In this document: piece by piece, positions 61,280-64,000 of the stretch
How positions within the stretch are numbered: the stretch's first letter is position 1
How the letters are laid out: every line of letters begins with the position of its first letter
Origin: Paenibacillus polygoni
Lineage (GTDB): Bacteria; Bacillota; Bacilli; Paenibacillales; Paenibacillaceae
Reading direction: 5' to 3'
Assembly (NCBI RefSeq): GCF_030263935.1
Contig: NZ_CP127162.1
Span: 877,501 to 941,500 of the forward strand
Length of the DNA stretch: 64,000 bases
Translations under genes and position numbers: made by a program
The notes under the pieces: generated by a model
Seen by the model: the letters and a program-made list of their open reading frames with translations, nothing else
The model's database searches: none
What the model was told of the DNA's origin: nothing

Positions 61280-62161
61280 TTACTCCCCGCGATACTTTTT
61301 AATAAACTGAACGGCTTTCCGAATATCTTCTTCCGGTGAAGCACCGACTTCTCGCTCAATCGTGAGATAACCTTTATATCCGATCTCTTGGAGTGCAGCA
61401 AAGTACGCATCAAAATCTACTTGGCCTTCGCCTAATGGAACCTCCAGGAATGCAGCTCCGGAAGAAGCCATCTCCGCAATCTTCTCATGCGTCATGCCTT
61501 CATATCCAAGGTAACCATAGACCTCTTTAGGATCGATGGGTCTTATTTGTCTGCCGTCTTTCACATGGGTGTGGACGATGTAATCTTTCAAAACCTTGAC
61601 GCCTTGCACCGGATCATCGCCGGTTACCATGACCATATTCGCCGGGTCAAAGTTAACGGATACGCCGTTTGTACTGAGTGTATCCAGGAATCCTTTGAGA
61701 TGAGCAGAGCGCTCAGGTCCCGTCTCAATGGCAAAGTAGGCGTTCATACTCTTCGCATAGACCCCAAGTTCTTCACAGGCAGATTGCATTGCAGCGTAGA
61801 TGGGACCGTTCACATCATCAGGAACAATACCTATATGTGTGGTGACTATATTCGTTCCCAGTTCTACAGCGAGGTCAAGAATGCGTTTAGACTTTTCGAT
61901 TTTTTCCGGATTAACCGCTGCATCTTGAAATCCATGACCGCCAAGATCGCCGCAGAGAGCCGATATGTCAAGTCCGAGATCTGCAATATAGCTTTTCAGT
62001 TCTTTCCGTGCGGCAGTTGATAGATTCTCGGGGGACATCTCGCCGGATACAGCGTAGATTTGTACGCCTTCTGCACCAACTTCTTTTGACTTCCTCAGCC
62101 CCTCTCGAAGACCCGCTTGGAAACTGTCAGAGATAACCCCGATTTTATTAGGTAAGGACAA
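61280..62161 (-). CDS. Sugar-phosphate isomerase/epimerase family protein (TIM barrel)
   Basis: A 293-residue AP-endonuclease-2-like (IolE/xylose-isomerase fold) protein. Metal-ligand positions are visible in TTHIGIVPDD, AIETGPE (Glu), NFDPANM (Asp), HTHVKDGR (His) and IEREVG (Glu near the C-terminus). The start is TTG 62161, about seven bases after GGAGGT. It is the last gene of a leftward operon with another epimerase-like protein and a MocA dehydrogenase, a set that often handles inositol or modified sugars after oxidation. The substrate is unknown. Confidence 0.88.
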   Translation of the reverse strand: MSLPNKIGVISDSFQAGLREGLRKSKEVGAEGVQIYAVSGEMSPENLSTAARKELKSYIADLGLDISALCGDLGGHGFQDAAVNPEKIEKSKRILDLAVELGTNIVTTHIGIVPDDVNGPIYAAMQSACEELGVYAKSMNAYFAIETGPERSAHLKGFLDTLSTNGVSVNFDPANMVMVTGDDPVQGVKVLKDYIVHTHVKDGRQIRPIDPKEVYGYLGYEGMTHEKIAEMASSGAAFLEVPLGEGQVDFDAYFAALQEIGYKGYLTIEREVGASPEEDIRKAVQFIKKYRGE

Positions 62162-62214
62162 GATTATACCTCCTTATTCACTGTGTGAATGGTAGTTTTC
62201 AGAAATACATTACC

Positions 62215-63072
62215 CTAAGCTTCATCCCAAAACCTTCTTACGTTACTTAGACCATTACGAGCCCCGAACGTGCAGTCTTCCAGACCTTCAAACTCAAGAC
62301 TTATATAACCGTCATAACCAGAAGATTTAATAACCCGAATGATGTCGCGCAGCGGAATGTCACCTTGACCCGCCACTGCTCCGCGCAGATAGTTACCGGC
62401 AGTGGATCTAAAAAATCCTTCGCCTGGATTCTCCCCGGCAGGGCGAACATAAAAATCTTTAATATGCACTATGGATGCATAAGGAAGGTTATTCTTCACA
62501 CCCGCAAGCGGCGGCTCATCTGCACATAGGAAGTTACCTACATCGAGTGTCGTTTTGAAGTTGGGCATATTCACTGCGTGAATCAGAGCCTGAATCCGGT
62601 CACTGTGCTGAATGAAATAACCGTGATTCTCTACACTTGTGGTAATGCCATACGTACCAGCGTATTCTGCAATCTCCCGGCAAGCGGCAGCAAGCCGGTC
62701 TATATTTGCATTGAAATGGGCGATAGATACATCGGGAGAGGAAGCTACATCATGACGCATCAACTTCACGCCGAGCCTGTTTGCAATATCGACTTCTTTT
62801 TTTACGCGTGCAATCTCTTGCTGGCAGGCTTCTTCGCTGTCTACAAGGAAATTGGCCCCGATCGCATAGTTGGATATTTCAAGACCGCGCTCTGCGGCTT
62901 TTGTTACGATCAGATCAATCAGCTCAGGCTGTTCGGTCAGGTTATAGCCAAGCGGTACAATTTCTATATGTTCTCCGCCATGATCCGCTGTAAAATCAAC
63001 GACATCTGCAATCGTCATCGTTCCTTTGTTCAGCGCTTGATACAAGCTGTAGGAACTAAGTCCAAGTTTCAT
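62215..63072 (-). CDS. Sugar-phosphate isomerase/epimerase family protein (TIM barrel)
   Basis: A 285-residue paralogue of the protein at 61280 with the same metal-binding frame: MRHDVAS, SVENHGYFIQ (Glu), TTLDVGNFLC (Asp), VHIKDFYVRP (His) and ISLEFEG (Glu). The ATG at 63072 overlaps the stop of the MocA dehydrogenase gene by four bases (ATGA), a sign of translational coupling. A keto-sugar epimerase or dehydratase role is likely. Confidence 0.88.
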   Translation of the reverse strand: MKLGLSSYSLYQALNKGTMTIADVVDFTADHGGEHIEIVPLGYNLTEQPELIDLIVTKAAERGLEISNYAIGANFLVDSEEACQQEIARVKKEVDIANRLGVKLMRHDVASSPDVSIAHFNANIDRLAAACREIAEYAGTYGITTSVENHGYFIQHSDRIQALIHAVNMPNFKTTLDVGNFLCADEPPLAGVKNNLPYASIVHIKDFYVRPAGENPGEGFFRSTAGNYLRGAVAGQGDIPLRDIIRVIKSSGYDGYISLEFEGLEDCTFGARNGLSNVRRFWDEA

Positions 63073-64000
63073 AGGTATACTTCCTTTCCTGTACTTGCGG
63101 ATTCATAAATACCACGAAGAATTTTCATGACTTCTACGCCGTCTTCCACAGGGCTGATCGGCCGTTTACCTGTCTGAACGCATTCTACAAAATGATCGAT
63201 CTCTGCTTGGAATGCTTTTTCAAATTGGAATCCTTTGCTGTCGGTTTGCGGGCTGATGTTGATAATTGTGTCATGCTTCTCCGTAACGATGACGACTTCT
63301 GGATCGATCTCAAAGCCGCCTTTTTCACCATATAGTTTCACTGAACCTTCATTTTCCTTTGCGTGAAGAGTGAAACTCACATCGATCATCAGGGTAGCAC
63401 CGTTCTCAAAACGAATGAGTGCATTTGCTAAATCTTCTACATCATTATCTTGCTGGTCCGGGTTATAGTCGGCTGCTTTATAGGAAGAGAGATTTTTGAT
63501 ATTAGAGCGATCTCCAAGCTTACGGTAGGTATTGCCTGTAACCGATTTCACTTTTGGTCTGCCCATCATATACCAGCAGAGGTCAATCACGTGGACACCG
63601 ATATCAATGAGCGGTCCGCCGCCGGAACGTCTTGAATCCGAGAACCAGCCGCCTGGGTTGCCGAGTCTGCGAATGTAAGATGCTTTGGCATAATAGATTT
63701 CACCAAATTCGCCATTATCGATAAAAGAGCGAAGCATCTGTGCATTCGGATCATAACGGCGAACGAAACCGACCTGCAGAATCTTACCCGATTCTTGTAC
63801 TGCTTGTTGAATCTTATAAGCTTCTTCTACGGTACGGCAAAGTGGTTTCTCCACCAGCACGTGCTTACCTGCTTTTAGAGCTGCAATGGCGATCTCCGCA
63901 TGAGTATCATTCCATGTACAAATACTGACGGCATCGATTTCTTCATTAGCAAGCAGTTCATTGTAATCACTATAGGCATATAGTGCTTCGTATTTGTCAG
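63069..64000 (-). CDS. Gfo/Idh/MocA-family oxidoreductase, 5' end outside the window
   Basis: The visible 310 residues lack the N-terminal nucleotide loop. Reading from the window edge, DKYEALYAYSDYNELLANEE and AVSICTWNDTHAEIAIAALK lead to GKHVLVEKPLCRTVEEA, the family EKP motif, then the C-terminal domain with GGGPLIDIGVHVIDLCWYMM, where DxGxHxxD contributes the catalytic His. It should oxidise a hydroxyl of an inositol- or sugar-type substrate with NAD(P). The longest frame that begins with Met starts at 63860, but homology clearly continues to 64000. Confidence 0.92.
   Translation of the reverse strand, partial: DKYEALYAYSDYNELLANEEIDAVSICTWNDTHAEIAIAALKAGKHVLVEKPLCRTVEEAYKIQQAVQESGKILQVGFVRRYDPNAQMLRSFIDNGEFGEIYYAKASYIRRLGNPGGWFSDSRRSGGGPLIDIGVHVIDLCWYMMGRPKVKSVTGNTYRKLGDRSNIKNLSSYKAADYNPDQQDNDVEDLANALIRFENGATLMIDVSFTLHAKENEGSVKLYGEKGGFEIDPEVVIVTEKHDTIINISPQTDSKGFQFEKAFQAEIDHFVECVQTGKRPISPVEDGVEVMKILRGIYESASTGKEVYL

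Overview
The window reads as chromosomal DNA of a Gram-positive, endospore-forming-type Firmicute, most likely Paenibacillus or a close relative. Supporting signs are strong AAGGAGG-type ribosome binding sites, frequent TTG starts, LplA/LplB/YtcP-type carbohydrate ABC transporters beside a GH67 alpha-glucuronidase (a layout known from Paenibacillus xylan users), many AraC, GntR and DeoR regulators, futalosine-pathway menaquinone genes, and intrinsic terminators after most transcription units. This assignment is inference; no ribosomal RNA lies in the window.

Layout. 1-640: seven tRNA genes (Lys, Leu, Gly, Arg, Leu, Pro, Gly) ending in a terminator. 640-5930: remnants of a small membrane-protein gene and a lipoprotein gene broken by two one-base shifts, then a membrane-anchored PpiC foldase, a GNAT acetyltransferase and an ECF sigma/anti-sigma pair. 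6060-13830: an aldouronate operon (two permeases, binding lipoprotein, NIF3-family protein, FCD-type GntR, AguA) behind a promoter with a FadR-type operator and a cre-like site. 13887-24480: an LpxA-like acyltransferase (odd for a Gram-positive), a second ECF sigma/anti-sigma pair with an ABC exporter, a rod-shaped structured RNA candidate, a three-gene ABC-2 exporter and a GH95 glycosidase. 25100-30780: a 45-bp tandem repeat array, a polar amino-acid ABC transporter, a TnrA/GlnR-like mini-regulator, an orphan kinase with a degenerate GGDEF domain, and a repeat cassette merging into a terminator. 30781-39090: mqnB-mqnD, a YtrA-type GntR with its ABC exporter, an exported coiled-coil protein and an S9 peptidase.

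39400-50000: an intact IS3-family element inserted inside the terminator of a tiny membrane-protein gene, a lone ssuD, an AraC regulator facing a sugar ABC transporter, an EAL-domain protein, an AEC-family carrier and a Mug glycosylase. 50068-58005: a polyol cluster (SDR and DeoR leftward; zinc dehydrogenase, MFS carrier, RpiB, DhaK, DhaL and GlpX rightward) that fits catabolism of a four-carbon polyol through erythrulose phosphate to erythrose 4-phosphate. Three near-identical motifs, probably the DeoR operator, sit at its promoters. 58088-64000: a lipoprotein, an AraC regulator with a GH27 alpha-galactosidase, and an operon of two sugar-phosphate isomerase/epimerase-like proteins and a Gfo/Idh/MocA dehydrogenase that runs off the window.

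The genes form a carbohydrate-scavenging neighbourhood: each glycosidase or catabolic set has its own transporter and/or regulator, and catabolite-repression-like sites occur at two of the operons. The least explained elements are the rod-like RNA at 18827-18950, the LpxA-like gene, the 45-bp array, the repeat-terminator cassette at 30628-30771 and the exact specificity of the polyol cluster.
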